In this document: piece by piece, positions 51,698 to 61,288 of the stretch | Position numbering within the stretch: the first letter of the stretch is position 1 | Layout: each line of letters opens with the position of its first letter | Source of the DNA: Phosphoribacter sp037045045 | GTDB lineage: Bacteria; Actinomycetota; Actinomycetes; Actinomycetales; Dermatophilaceae | Direction of reading: 5' to 3' | Assembly (NCBI GenBank): GCA_037045045.1 | Contig: JBAOHL010000007.1 | Location: forward strand, 344,286-408,285 | Length of the DNA: 64,000 bases | The notes under the pieces: generated by a model | Told to the model about the DNA's origin: nothing | Databases searched by the model: none | Seen by the model: only the letters and a program-made list of their open reading frames with translations | Made by a program: the position numbers and the translations under genes

Positions 51698-52575
51698 GTC
51701 TGCTTCCCGGCCGCCGCGCCGCCGCCCTGCTGCCGCCCGCGAGTCGGTGGCGCGCCCGGCGTGCCGTCGACGCGAGCATCGCCCTGGGCGCCTCGATCGT
51801 CGCGGTGATCGGCGTCCTCGCCGCCCTCTCGCTGATCTGGACGCCCTACGACCCCGGCCTCGTGGACCCCGCCGGGCGGTTGCAGGACCCGTCCGCGGCC
51901 CATTGGCTCGGCACCGACAAGCTCGGGCGCGACGTGCTCTCGCTCATCATGGCCGGCTCGCGGACCACCCTCGTCGTCGGGCTTGTGGCCGTCGGGGTGG
52001 CCGCCGCCGTCGGCGTTCCGCTCGGGATTCTCGCCGCGACGGCGCCGCGCTGGTTCGGTGAACTGCTGATGCGAGTCAACGACCTGCTCTTGGCCTTCCC
52101 GGCGCTGCTCTTGGCGATCATGCTCACCGCGGTGTACGGCCAAGGGGTCGCCACGGCGATGATCGCCATCGGCATCGCCTCGATCCCGTCGTTCGCGCGA
52201 ATCGTCCGTAGCGGCGCGCTCGGAGTGATCCGCAGCGAGTACGTCCTGGCCGCTCGGGCGGCGGGCCGCCGCCCCCTGGCCATCGCCGTGCGCCACGTCC
52301 TGCCCAACGTCATGAGCCTCGTCATTGTCCAGGCGTCGGTGTCCTTCGCCATCGCCGTCCTCGCCGAGGCGGCCCTGTCCTACCTCGGTCTGGGTGCACC
52401 GCCGGGCACTCCCTCGTGGGGCCGGATGCTGCAAGAGGGCCAGGAACTGCTCTTCGTCGCGCCCCGGCTGGAGATCTACCCCGGGATCGCCATCGCCCTG
52501 GCGGTGCTCGCGTTGAACCTGCTCGGCGACGGCCTGCGAGACCGGGTCGACCCGCGGCTGCGAGACCACCGATGA
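51694..52575 (+). CDS. Peptide ABC transporter permease (DppC/OppC type)
   Basis: 293 aa, ATGA-coupled. OppC features: N-terminal helix, HWLGTDKLGRDVLSLIMAGSRTTL, and the EAA loop LAARAAGRRPLAIAVRHVLPNV, ending in LAVLALNLLGDGLRDRVDPR. Pairs with the preceding permease to form the channel. Confidence 0.95.
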   Translation: MSLLPGRRAAALLPPASRWRARRAVDASIALGASIVAVIGVLAALSLIWTPYDPGLVDPAGRLQDPSAAHWLGTDKLGRDVLSLIMAGSRTTLVVGLVAVGVAAAVGVPLGILAATAPRWFGELLMRVNDLLLAFPALLLAIMLTAVYGQGVATAMIAIGIASIPSFARIVRSGALGVIRSEYVLAARAAGRRPLAIAVRHVLPNVMSLVIVQASVSFAIAVLAEAALSYLGLGAPPGTPSWGRMLQEGQELLFVAPRLEIYPGIAIALAVLALNLLGDGLRDRVDPRLRDHR

Positions 52576-53624
52576 GCCGGTATGCCGCGCCGGCCGGCGC
52601 CGTCCCGCCACCCGCCGATGCTCCCGGTGACGTCGTCCACGTGCGGGATCTCGCCGTCCGGGTCAAGGACCTCGCGTTGCTCGTCGACGTCGACCTGCGG
52701 GTGGCCCGAGGCGAACGTGTCGGCCTCATCGGCGAGTCCGGGTCCGGCAAGTCCCTCACCGCTCTGTCGATCATGGGCCTGCTCCCCGAGGGGTTGTTGC
52801 CCTCGGGGTCGATCCGCGTCGCCGGAGACCAGTCGCGGATCACCGAGGTGGTGGGCGCCTCGGAGCGCACCCTGTCGCGGATGCGCGGCCGCGAGGTCGC
52901 GATGGTCTTCCAGGAGCCGATGACCGCCCTCAACCCGGTGATGCGGGTGGGGGACCAGGTCGCCGAGATCATGACGATCCACCGCACGCTCGCCTCCGTA
53001 GAGTCCGGGCCGGCGACGGGCTGGCGGGGCACGGCATACGCGCGCGCGGTGGAACTGCTGGCCCGGGTCGGCCTGCCCGACCCGGCCGACGCTGCCCGTG
53101 CCTACCCGCACCAGCTCTCGGGGGGCCAGCGGCAACGCGTCGTCATCGCCATGGCCCTGGCCAACGACCCGGCACTGCTCATCTGCGACGAGCCGACCAG
53201 CGCCCTCGACGTCACCGTCCAGGCACTCGTGCTCGACCTCGTCGTCAAGGGCGTCGAGGCCCGCGACGCCGGCCTGCTGTTCATCACCCACGACCTGGCC
53301 GTCGTCGCCAGCGTCTGCGAGCGGGTGCTCGTCATGTACGGCGGCCGGGTCATCGAGGCCGGCCCGGTGCACGAGGTCTTCACCCGCCCGCGGCACCGCT
53401 ACACCCGCGGGTTGATCGGCGCCTCGGACCTCGACCTCACCCGCGCCGACGGCCGGCTGTACACCATCGGCGGGTCGGTGCCCTCGGCTGGGCGGTTCCC
53501 GGCCGGGTGTGTCTTCCGGACGCGGTGCACCCACGCGACGACGGCGTGCCAAGACGTCCCCGCGTGGGAGGGCCCGAGCGCCGAACACGGCTTCGCCTGC
53601 CACCACCCGGTGGTGTTGCGGTGA
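52572..53624 (+). CDS. Peptide ABC transporter ATPase (DppD/OppD type)
   Basis: 350 aa. Walker A GESGSGKS, Q-loop FQEPMTALNPV, signature LSGGQRQR, Walker B LLICDEPTSALD, and H-loop THD. The C-terminal oligopeptide domain has CVFRTRCTHATTAC, the cysteine cluster region seen in OppD/DppD proteins. ATGA-coupled to the permease, and its stop overlaps the next GTG. Confidence 0.95.
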   Translation: MSRYAAPAGAVPPPADAPGDVVHVRDLAVRVKDLALLVDVDLRVARGERVGLIGESGSGKSLTALSIMGLLPEGLLPSGSIRVAGDQSRITEVVGASERTLSRMRGREVAMVFQEPMTALNPVMRVGDQVAEIMTIHRTLASVESGPATGWRGTAYARAVELLARVGLPDPADAARAYPHQLSGGQRQRVVIAMALANDPALLICDEPTSALDVTVQALVLDLVVKGVEARDAGLLFITHDLAVVASVCERVLVMYGGRVIEAGPVHEVFTRPRHRYTRGLIGASDLDLTRADGRLYTIGGSVPSAGRFPAGCVFRTRCTHATTACQDVPAWEGPSAEHGFACHHPVVLR

Positions 53625-54703
53625 GCGCGCCTGGGGTGCCGCCGCCCGGCCCGATGGTGGCGCTCCCGCCCACCGAGGCGGGCCTGGGCCCGGCGCCAGC
53701 GGTCCGACTGCGCGAGGTGTCCCGGGTCTACCGGCGTCCCCGGACCTCGCTGCTGCGCGCCGGCGCGGTCGTCGAGGCAGTGCGGTCGGTGACCCTCGAC
53801 ATCGAGCGAGGTCAACGGTTCGGGATCGTCGGTGAGTCCGGGTGCGGCAAGTCCACCCTGCTGCGTATCCTCGCGGGCCTGGACCGCGCGACGTCGGGGA
53901 CCGTCGAGGTCGAGGGGGTCGAGATCTCCCGGCTGCCCGAGCGGCGACTCGGGTTTCTCCGGGCTCAGTTGCAGCTCGTTTTTCAGGACCCGATGGGGTC
54001 GCTCGATCCGAGGATGCGGGTGCGCGACATTATCGCCGAACCGCTCGTCGCGCAGGGGTATCGGGACAACGGGGCTCGGGTGAGCGAGTTGCTCGACGCC
54101 GTCGGGCTGGCTCCCGAGGCGGCCGACCGCTTTCCGCACCAGTTCTCCGGAGGGCAGCGTCAGCGAATCTCCATCGCCCGGGCGCTCGCCCCGAACCCTC
54201 GCATCCTCGTCGCCGACGAGCCGGTGAGCGCCTTGGACGTGTCGGTCCGGGCCCAGGTGCTCAACCTCATCGACGACATCGTCGACCGTCTGAGCCTCAC
54301 CCTGATCTTCGTTTCCCACGACCTGTCCGTCGTGCGCCACGTCTGCGATGTCGTCGCCGTCATGGGCCGCGGCCGGGTCGTCGAGGTCGGCCCGACGAGC
54401 CAGGTCTACGACACGCCTGCCCACTCCTACACCCGCCAGCTCGTCGCGGCGGCGCCCCGACTCCAGGCGGCGTTGGCGGGCCGCACGGCAGCCGTTCTTG
54501 CCGCCGACACCCTCGCGGCTCGCCCCACCCCAGCTCCCACGGCTGGTCCTCCGGGGTCCCGTCCGCCCGTTCCGATCGCCCCACCAGTCGGGCCCCCGCC
54601 GGCCGGGGTCGCTCCTTCTGTCGGCCCCTCGGCAGGCCCGCAAGATGCGCCCCCAGGGGACGACCTGCCTCCCGCCCAGCCCACCCCGAAGGACAGTCCA
54701 TGA
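53621..54703 (+). CDS. Peptide ABC transporter ATPase (DppF/OppF type)
   Basis: 360 aa from GTG 53621 (GTGA overlap). Walker A GESGCGKS, FQDPMGSLDPRMRV, FSGGQRQR and LVADEPVSALD are intact. The last ~75 residues are Pro/Gly-rich and do not resemble the usual cysteine-bearing OppF tail. Coupled to the P1 peptidase by ATGA. Confidence 0.94.
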   Translation: MSAPGVPPPGPMVALPPTEAGLGPAPAVRLREVSRVYRRPRTSLLRAGAVVEAVRSVTLDIERGQRFGIVGESGCGKSTLLRILAGLDRATSGTVEVEGVEISRLPERRLGFLRAQLQLVFQDPMGSLDPRMRVRDIIAEPLVAQGYRDNGARVSELLDAVGLAPEAADRFPHQFSGGQRQRISIARALAPNPRILVADEPVSALDVSVRAQVLNLIDDIVDRLSLTLIFVSHDLSVVRHVCDVVAVMGRGRVVEVGPTSQVYDTPAHSYTRQLVAAAPRLQAALAGRTAAVLAADTLAARPTPAPTAGPPGSRPPVPIAPPVGPPPAGVAPSVGPSAGPQDAPPGDDLPPAQPTPKDSP

Positions 54704-55743
54704 CGACCGTGCGCCCGGGCCCGACGAACACGCTGACCGACGTGCGCGGCATCCGAGTCGGTCATTCGAACCGGATCGGGAACGGCTGGCTCACCGGCAC
54801 GACCGTCGTGCTCACCCCGCCCGAGGGCGCCGTCGCCGGGGTGGACGTGCGGGGCGGGGGTCCGGGCACCCGCGAGACCGACCTGCTCGATCCGCGCAAC
54901 CTCGTCGATCGGGTGCACGCGGTGGTGTTCTCCGGCGGCAGCGCCTTCGGGCTCGCGGCCGCCGACGGTGTCATGCAGCGCCTGTATGCCGCGGGCGTGG
55001 GCTTCCCGACCGGCGGGCCCGGCGAGGTGGTGCCGATCGTGCCAGCGGCCGTCGTCTTCGACCTCGGTCGCGGGGGGGCCTTCGAGAACCGGCCGGACGC
55101 GGCATTCGGCGCGCGCGCCCACGACGAAGCGAACGATGGACCGGTTGCCCAGGGAGTCGTCGGTGCGGGCACGGGAGCCCGGGCCGGTGGGCTCAAGGGC
55201 GGGGTCGGTTCGGCGAGCGCGATTCTGCCGGATGGCTCGACTGTCGGCGCGCTCGTCGTCGTCAATGCGGTGGGTTCGTGCGTGGACCCCGAGACCGGCC
55301 GGCTGTACTCCGCGCAGTTCGCCCTGCCGGGGGAGCTGCCGCCCCTGGTGTCTCCAGGCGCTGGCGACCTCGCCGCCGCGGTGGCCGAGGCTCGGGCCCA
55401 GGCCGGGGTAATGCCCACGGTGCTGGCGACGACTCTTGCGGTGCTCGCGACGGATGCAACCCTGACGAAGGCCCAGTGCGCCAAGGTCGCCGGGATCGGT
55501 CACGACGGGTTGGCACGGGCGATCCGACCGGTGCACACCATGGTCGACGGCGACACGGTGTTCACCCTCTCGACTGCGGCTCGGCCCGCGCCGGACCCGG
55601 TGGGGATGCACACCCTGCTCGACGTCGCCGGGGATGCGGTAACCCGCGCGGTGGCGCACGCGATGCTCGCCGCCGAGAGCGTGACCACGCCCACCGGGCG
55701 GCTGCGCAGCTACCGCGAGGCCTTCCCGTCGGCCTTCGACTGA
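54700..55743 (+). CDS. P1-family (DmpA-like) aminopeptidase
   Basis: 347 aa, ATG 54700 coupled to the last ABC gene. Ornithine acetyltransferase-like self-processing fold: N-terminal TDVRGIRVGH, FSGGSAFGLAAADGVM, and the autocleavage site DGS-TVGALVVVN with Ser180 after Gly179 as nucleophile. DmpA relatives release N-terminal D- or L-residues from peptides. Its place at the end of a peptide-importer operon suggests it trims imported peptides; this is inference. Confidence 0.92.
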   Translation: MTTVRPGPTNTLTDVRGIRVGHSNRIGNGWLTGTTVVLTPPEGAVAGVDVRGGGPGTRETDLLDPRNLVDRVHAVVFSGGSAFGLAAADGVMQRLYAAGVGFPTGGPGEVVPIVPAAVVFDLGRGGAFENRPDAAFGARAHDEANDGPVAQGVVGAGTGARAGGLKGGVGSASAILPDGSTVGALVVVNAVGSCVDPETGRLYSAQFALPGELPPLVSPGAGDLAAAVAEARAQAGVMPTVLATTLAVLATDATLTKAQCAKVAGIGHDGLARAIRPVHTMVDGDTVFTLSTAARPAPDPVGMHTLLDVAGDAVTRAVAHAMLAAESVTTPTGRLRSYREAFPSAFD

Positions 55744-55935
55744 CATTCCGGCCGCTGCCGGTGTTTCGCCGGTGTGTCGCGTCCGGCGCCGAGGAAGTCG
55801 CCATGGCACGCAGGTAGCCGCCGACATCGAGACTCGCTGGGCGCGGCATCAGCGGGGCGGGGATCGGCGAGGCCTTGTCAAGGTGTGCCCGATGGCCTGG
55901 GGACAGTGGGACGGTTGACCGGTGGGGTGTGGAAA

Positions 55936-55952
55936 ACGTTGCGGGACAACGT
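55936..55952. promoter_or_regulatory. Inverted repeat upstream of the DUF222-HNH gene
   Basis: Perfect ACGTTG-CGGGA-CAACGT, 40 bp before the -10-like TAGCCT (55994-55999) of the HNH gene. Possible operator; no regulator gene adjoins. Confidence 0.45.
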
Positions 55953-56005
55953 ATTCCGCCACGATTCGGCTTGACGTCGACGTCGCCGACCCTTAGCCTG
56001 GACAT

Positions 56006-57382
56006 ATGTTCGAATCAGTGATGGCTCCGGAGGACTCGCCTCAACCCGGCGGATTCGACACCGCGTCCGACGCGCGGGAACACGCCGAAGGTGGGATCGA
56101 GCACGGCGGGTCCGGGCCGACGGGACCTTCCGATGCGGGGTTCGACGTGGCCGGTGTTGGCGTGGTGGGGCTGGATGGGGTCGTCGCGGAGTTGGCGGGG
56201 TTGGTGGAGTTGTTGTGGCGGGTCGATTCGGGGCAGTTGTCGGTGGTGTTGAGTGGGTTGGCGCGGGTGGGTGCGGCGGTGGATGCGGCGGCGGTGGCGG
56301 TGACTGCGGAGGCGCTCTCGCGTGGGGTGATCGAGGGGTCGCGTTCGGCGGGGGTGACGGCGTGGGTTCAGGCGGGGGCAGTGGGGTGGGATGTGGGGCA
56401 CTGTCATGCGGTGGCGGCGGTGGCTCAGCTCGGGGTGACCCCGGGCAATGCGGTGGTGGCCGAGGCGGTCGCGGCCGGGTCGGTGAGCCTGCGGGGGGCG
56501 GTGGTGGCGGTGCGGGAAACGGACCGGGTGATGCCAGTGTTGCCGGGTGGGTTTGACCGGGGTGAGGTGTTGGGGCATTTCCTGACGTTGGGCCAGCAGG
56601 CGGGTGTGCGGGAGCAGCGGGCGTTGGCGCGGTGGCTGGTGGGCACCTATGCCGGGGACACTCTGGCGGGGCAGGTCATCGCGCAGCATGAGGTGGAGAC
56701 GCTGTCGTGGCGGCCGGAGCCGTCCGGGATGTGGTCGTTCACGGGGGTGTTGGCCCCGGATCACGCGGTGGTGGTGGTTGCTGCCCTGGAGGGGTTTTCG
56801 GCGCCGGCGCCGAGCGTGGATCCGGTGACGGGTGTGGCTGTTCGGGATGCTCGGTGTGCCGGGAAGCGGCGTGCGGATGCGTTGGTGGAGGTGGTGGCTG
56901 CCGGGGCTGACCGGGCGGTGGGGGTGGGGGTGGCTCGTGGGGGTTCGGTGCGGTTGGTGGTGACGATGGGGTTGGCGGAGTTGACCGGGCGGTTGGGTGG
57001 GGTGGGTCGGACCGGGTCCGGGCAGTTCGTGGATGCCGGGTCGGTGCGACGGTTGGCCTGTGATGCCGATCTGGTGCCGGTGGTGCTCGGTGGGGGTAGT
57101 GAAGTGTTGGATGTGGGTCGGACCCACCGGTTGGCCACCGGGGCGATCCGCACGGCGGTGGCGTTGCGTGATGGTGGGTGCACGTTCCCGGGGTGTGATC
57201 GGCTGCCGGGGTGGTGTCGGGTGCACCATGTGCGGGCGTGGTGTGAGGGTGGGGTGACTTCGGTGGCCAATAGTGCCCTGTTGTGCGAACGGCACCACAC
57301 GATCGTGCATCGGGACCAGTTGAGTGCCACGATCACCGCCCACGGGGTCACCTGGCACGAACCCACACCCCTGGCCGCCTAG
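56006..57382 (+). CDS. DUF222 / HNH endonuclease-domain protein (13E12-like)
   Basis: 458 aa. N-terminal DUF222 domain (about 60-330) and a C-terminal HNH motif: GGCTFPGCDRLPGWCRVHHV then WCEGGVTSVANSALLCERHH, with zinc-ribbon cysteines. This family is multicopy in actinobacteria and includes the 13E12 repeats of mycobacteria; its role is unknown. Codon use departs from the neighbours: GTG, GGG, GCG and TTG dominate where they use GTC, GGC, GCC and CTC, making the plus strand extremely G-rich. TAGCCT ends 6 nt before the ATG. Confidence 0.88.
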   Translation: MFESVMAPEDSPQPGGFDTASDAREHAEGGIEHGGSGPTGPSDAGFDVAGVGVVGLDGVVAELAGLVELLWRVDSGQLSVVLSGLARVGAAVDAAAVAVTAEALSRGVIEGSRSAGVTAWVQAGAVGWDVGHCHAVAAVAQLGVTPGNAVVAEAVAAGSVSLRGAVVAVRETDRVMPVLPGGFDRGEVLGHFLTLGQQAGVREQRALARWLVGTYAGDTLAGQVIAQHEVETLSWRPEPSGMWSFTGVLAPDHAVVVVAALEGFSAPAPSVDPVTGVAVRDARCAGKRRADALVEVVAAGADRAVGVGVARGGSVRLVVTMGLAELTGRLGGVGRTGSGQFVDAGSVRRLACDADLVPVVLGGGSEVLDVGRTHRLATGAIRTAVALRDGGCTFPGCDRLPGWCRVHHVRAWCEGGVTSVANSALLCERHHTIVHRDQLSATITAHGVTWHEPTPLAA

Positions 57383-57626
57383 CGACCAGTAGCGCGCGGG
57401 GGCCGCGCGGACCCACGTCTCTCGCTGGGTCCACGGGATTTCGCGTCCCCCGGCGCCTGCCTCTCGCGATCCGACGCGGGCCGGGTCGGCGCCCTCTGGC
57501 CGCGCAGCGGAACGGCCTTGCCGCACTCAGTGGGCACGCCGGCATACCCGTCCCGGACGCCGAGCGCCCCGAGGTCGTGGAAATGGAACAATCGGCGCAG
57601 CCACGCCAGCCGACGAAGCGAGGAGC

Positions 57627-59771
57627 ATGACCGAGCATCCGAGCGGGGCCCCGTCCCTGGAGGCGTTGCAGTCCCTGGCCAAGGCCTACGGCGTCGGCGT
57701 GGACTTCTGGGGCTTCTACGGTGACCTGCACCCCGTCTCGGCGACGACGTTGACCCGGGTTCTTGCCGCGCTCGGGGTCGACGCCTCGACGACCGCCGCG
57801 GTCGAGGACGCCTTGGTCGACCGAGAAGACGCACCGTGGCGGGACATGCTGCCCCCCACGGTCGTCATGCGCCGGGGACACCCGACATCGATCCCGGTGC
57901 ACGTGCGCCATGGCGACCCGGTATGGGTCCACATCGTCGACGAGAACGGCCGACAGTGGCCGGCATACCCGGGCTCGGAATGGCACGCGCCGCGCGAGAT
58001 CGACGGGGTGACGATCGGGCGAGCGACGTACTGGCTGCCCCAAGAACTGCCCCTGGGGTGGCACCGCCTGCGGGCGACCTCGCGCGGACGCCAGGACGAG
58101 GCGACCCTCGTCGTCGTCCCCGACCAACTCACCACCGCCGACGAACTTCCTTCCCGCACTGGCCGGGAGCGGACCTGGGGGCCGATGGTCCAGCTCTACT
58201 CGGCCCGATCGGCCCGTTCGTGGGGGGTCGGCGACGTTTCCGACCTCGCCGACCTCGCCGCGCTGACCGGCACGCAGGGCGCCGACTGGATCCTCGTCAA
58301 CCCCCTGCATGCCGCGGAGCCCGCGCCGCCGGTGGAGGCATCCCCCTACCTCCCGTCGACTCGGCGGTTCTTCAACCCGCTCTACATCCGGGTCGAGTCC
58401 GTCCCGGAATTCGCCTACCTGCGCGGCCGTGACCGCGCCCGCGTGACGTCCCTGGCAAAGAAGATCGGCGCCCACAATCACGACGGACGCCTGATCGCGC
58501 GCGACCCTGCGTACCGGGCCAAATTGACGGCGCTCTCGCTCGTGTATGCCGTGCCGCGCAGCCCCGGACGCGAACTGGAGTTGAGTCGTTTCCGCGACCA
58601 CCACGGCGACGGTCTGGAGGACTTCGCGTTGTGGTGCGCCTTGCGGGAGGAACTCGACGACCAAGACCCTCGCTGGGACCAGATCCGGCCCCACAACGAG
58701 GCAGGCGTGGCGGCGCGGACCCGGCTGAGCGACCGGATCGACTTCCACTGCTGGCTGCAATGGGTGCTCGACGACCAACTCGAGGCCGCCCAGACCGTCG
58801 CCCGCAAGGCCGGGATGACGCTCGGGATCGTCCACGACCTCGCCGTCGGCGTGCACCCCTACGGCGCGGACGCGTGGGTGCTCCGGGAGGTCCTCGCGCC
58901 GGTGGCCGAAGTGGGCGCGCCCCCGGACATGTACAACCAGCAGGGGCAGAACTGGTCCCAACCACCCTGGCATCCGGCTCGGCTGGCCGAGGCCGGGTAC
59001 GCGCCGTTCCGGGACATGCTGCGCACCATCTTGCGTCACGCCGGCGGCATCCGGGTCGACCACATCCTCGGCCTCTTCCGCCTCTGGTGGGTGCCGATCG
59101 GCCTGTCGCCCAGCGAAGGCGCCTACGTCTACTACGACCACGAGGCCCTCGTCGGCATCCTCTGCCTCGAGGCCCAGCGCGCCGGCGCGATCGTCATCGG
59201 TGAGGACCTCGGCACCTTCGAGCCGTGGGTCCGTGACTACCTGGCCGCCCGCGGGGTGCTCGGCACGTCGATCCTGTGGTTCGAGTACGCCCAAGGCCAG
59301 GTCCCCCTGCCGCCTGAGCTCTACCGGGCCGGCGCGCTGGCCTCGGTGAACACCCACGACCTGCCGCCGACCGCGGGATACCTTCTCGGCGAACACATCG
59401 CGCTGCGCGACCGGCTCGGGCTGTTGCGCCGCTCGGTCGAGGCCGAGCGCGCCGCCGACCAATTGGAGCAGGACCGGGTGCTGGCGATGGCGCGAGAGCG
59501 CGGCCTCATCGGCCCGACTCCCACCGAGCAGGAGACCATCGAGGGGCTGTACCGGCTGTTGGCGGACGCTCCGTCGTTGATGCACGGTGTCGCCCTCGTC
59601 GACGCGGTCGGGGAGCGCCGGGTGCAGAACCAGCCAGGTACCGACAAGGAGTACCCGAACTGGATGATCCCGCTGACCGGCCCGGACGGATCGTGCGTCC
59701 TCATCGAGGACATCGAGGCCAACGAGCGGGCGATGTCGCTGTTCCGGGCAGTGGATCGCGCGCTGCGGTAG
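57627..59771 (+). CDS. malQ: 4-alpha-glucanotransferase (GH77)
   Basis: 714 aa, the long actinobacterial type with an N-terminal extension of about 150 residues. Amylomaltase blocks: GADWILVNPLHAAEP, the RVDHILGLFRLWW Asp nucleophile segment, IGEDLGTFEPWVRDYL with the acid/base Glu, and VNTHDLPPTAGYL. Transfers glucan chains in maltodextrin/glycogen metabolism. GAGGAGC precedes ATG 57627. No other glycogen genes are adjacent. Confidence 0.96.
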   Translation: MTEHPSGAPSLEALQSLAKAYGVGVDFWGFYGDLHPVSATTLTRVLAALGVDASTTAAVEDALVDREDAPWRDMLPPTVVMRRGHPTSIPVHVRHGDPVWVHIVDENGRQWPAYPGSEWHAPREIDGVTIGRATYWLPQELPLGWHRLRATSRGRQDEATLVVVPDQLTTADELPSRTGRERTWGPMVQLYSARSARSWGVGDVSDLADLAALTGTQGADWILVNPLHAAEPAPPVEASPYLPSTRRFFNPLYIRVESVPEFAYLRGRDRARVTSLAKKIGAHNHDGRLIARDPAYRAKLTALSLVYAVPRSPGRELELSRFRDHHGDGLEDFALWCALREELDDQDPRWDQIRPHNEAGVAARTRLSDRIDFHCWLQWVLDDQLEAAQTVARKAGMTLGIVHDLAVGVHPYGADAWVLREVLAPVAEVGAPPDMYNQQGQNWSQPPWHPARLAEAGYAPFRDMLRTILRHAGGIRVDHILGLFRLWWVPIGLSPSEGAYVYYDHEALVGILCLEAQRAGAIVIGEDLGTFEPWVRDYLAARGVLGTSILWFEYAQGQVPLPPELYRAGALASVNTHDLPPTAGYLLGEHIALRDRLGLLRRSVEAERAADQLEQDRVLAMARERGLIGPTPTEQETIEGLYRLLADAPSLMHGVALVDAVGERRVQNQPGTDKEYPNWMIPLTGPDGSCVLIEDIEANERAMSLFRAVDRALR

Positions 59772-59848
59772 GCGCTGCGGTTTGGCCGCGGGTTGAGGTG
59801 CGGGTCGGGGCTGCGGTCAGCCGCGGGCCCCGCATGGGCGGGCCGACG

Positions 59849-60118
59849 CTAGGCGCCGACCGAGACGCTCCAGCGGCGCACGACGTGGTCGGCGCTGGCT
59901 CCCGAGATCGTGTAGGGGTCGGCCGCGATGATCGCCGCTACCTGCGCCTCGGTCTCGGTCCGCAGGATCGCCATAGCACCGCCGCCGTCGCCGATGGGCC
60001 CGCCGAGCACGAGCACGCCGCGGTCGTGCAGGTCGGTCATGTACGCGAGGTGCTCGGGGCGCGCCCGGGCACGCAGGTCGAGGTCGGTGTAGCGGAACTC
60101 CAGCACCCAGTAGCCCAT
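59849..60118 (-). CDS. YciI-like protein
   Basis: 89 aa from ATG 60118, 6 nt after CAGACT. The YCII fold is recognisable: YWVLEFRYTDLD, the RARPEHLAYMTDLHDRGVLVLGGPI core with the conserved His, and AAIIAADPYTISG. A dimeric ferredoxin-like domain, possibly a small hydrolase or ligand-binding protein. Confidence 0.87.
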   Translation of the reverse strand: MGYWVLEFRYTDLDLRARARPEHLAYMTDLHDRGVLVLGGPIGDGGGAMAILRTETEAQVAAIIAADPYTISGASADHVVRRWSVSVGA

Positions 60119-60319
60119 GACGTCAGTCTGCCAAGTCGGCAACGGATCGGAGCCAGGACCGTGGGTCGGATCCAAGAGACTGCCCACCGGGTGCTACCTC
60201 AGGCCGCCCGGATCGGCACGCCGCCCCCGCCCGCATCGCCAACCGAATCGCCAGCCGCCCCGCCAACTCCCGATCCGCATCCCGGGCGCCGCGGCCCCGG
60301 TGCAGACGCCGGAGCAACC

Positions 60320-61288
60320 TCAGGCCTCGGTGGCCCAGCCCTCGCCCTCGTCCACGTGATGGGCGGTGCCGAGCCGCGTGACCAACTCGGCCACGGTGGC
60401 CAGCGGCTTGGGGTGGATGAAGTAGTTGAAGTGGTCGGAGTCCACCTCGTGGTACTCAAGGGCGTGCTCGGGCAACCGGTCGATGACCGAACGGATGCCG
60501 GCGATCGGGCACAACTCGTCCTGTCGGCCGGCCACCACACCGACGGGGACGCCGGTGGACAGCAGGTCGGTGATGTCTTCGCCACCCTCCTGGGAGATCG
60601 CGGCGACGTCGTTACGCAAGTCGAACGGGTGGGCCATCATCTCCTGCGCCAGCCGGGCGTTGGCCGCGAACAGCCCCAGCCGGTCGTACCAACTGCCCCG
60701 GGTCATCCCACGGGCACTCTCGGCCAGGCCCCGGGCCGCCAGCTCGTGCGGCGCGAGTTCTCGGCCGAACCACGTCGGTGCGACGAGGCACAGCCCAGTG
60801 AGCAGGTCCGAGCAGGCCAGTGAGGCGCGCCGGGCCGGCGCGGTCCCGCGGGAGTAGCCGGTGAGCACCATCTGGGTGCTGTCGTACACCGTCTGGGTCA
60901 TGATGTGCCGGACCACCTCGGTGACCACCGTGGTGCGGAACGGCAGGATGTCCGAAACCCCCAACCGCCGGCGGGGGTATTCGATGACCACCGCCATGAC
61001 GTGAGCCGTTCTGGTCAGCGCCTCGCAGGCGGTCCGCGCGGCGGTGAGCCCCTCGCCCCATCCGGCCGAGTAGGGCGCGACGATATCCGGCGCGCCGTGG
61101 ATCGCCACCATGCGCGCCGACGGCATGTAGAGCGTGAGACCGACGCGACCGTGGACTCCGTAGAAGCTCAGGTCGTCGTAGCGCAGGACGTCGGCGTCCG
61201 CGCTGGTCACGCCCTCGAGAGGCCTGGCCACACTCCATCGTGCACCAGCCCTACCTCCCGGCAGGAGGGGCGCATTCGTGAACGTCAT
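60320..61288 (-). CDS. Alpha/beta hydrolase
   Basis: 322 aa from ATG 61288, TGATG-coupled to the aminotransferase. Nucleophile elbow GYSRG (Ser), VVAGRQDELCPIAG with the acid, and the histidine in VDSDHFNYFIHP. No signal peptide. The same frame runs open upstream through part of the aminotransferase gene, giving a long open frame, but homology-type sequence starts only here. Substrate unknown; possibly acts with the neighbouring PLP enzyme. Confidence 0.8.
   Translation of the reverse strand: MTFTNAPLLPGGRAGARWSVARPLEGVTSADADVLRYDDLSFYGVHGRVGLTLYMPSARMVAIHGAPDIVAPYSAGWGEGLTAARTACEALTRTAHVMAVVIEYPRRRLGVSDILPFRTTVVTEVVRHIMTQTVYDSTQMVLTGYSRGTAPARRASLACSDLLTGLCLVAPTWFGRELAPHELAARGLAESARGMTRGSWYDRLGLFAANARLAQEMMAHPFDLRNDVAAISQEGGEDITDLLSTGVPVGVVAGRQDELCPIAGIRSVIDRLPEHALEYHEVDSDHFNYFIHPKPLATVAELVTRLGTAHHVDEGEGWATEA

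Noticed and set aside
56006..56020. SOS box at the HNH gene start (TTCGAA core)
   Set aside because: Only a 6-bp core is present inside the coding start, without the spaced TCGAAC-N4-GTTCGA arms.
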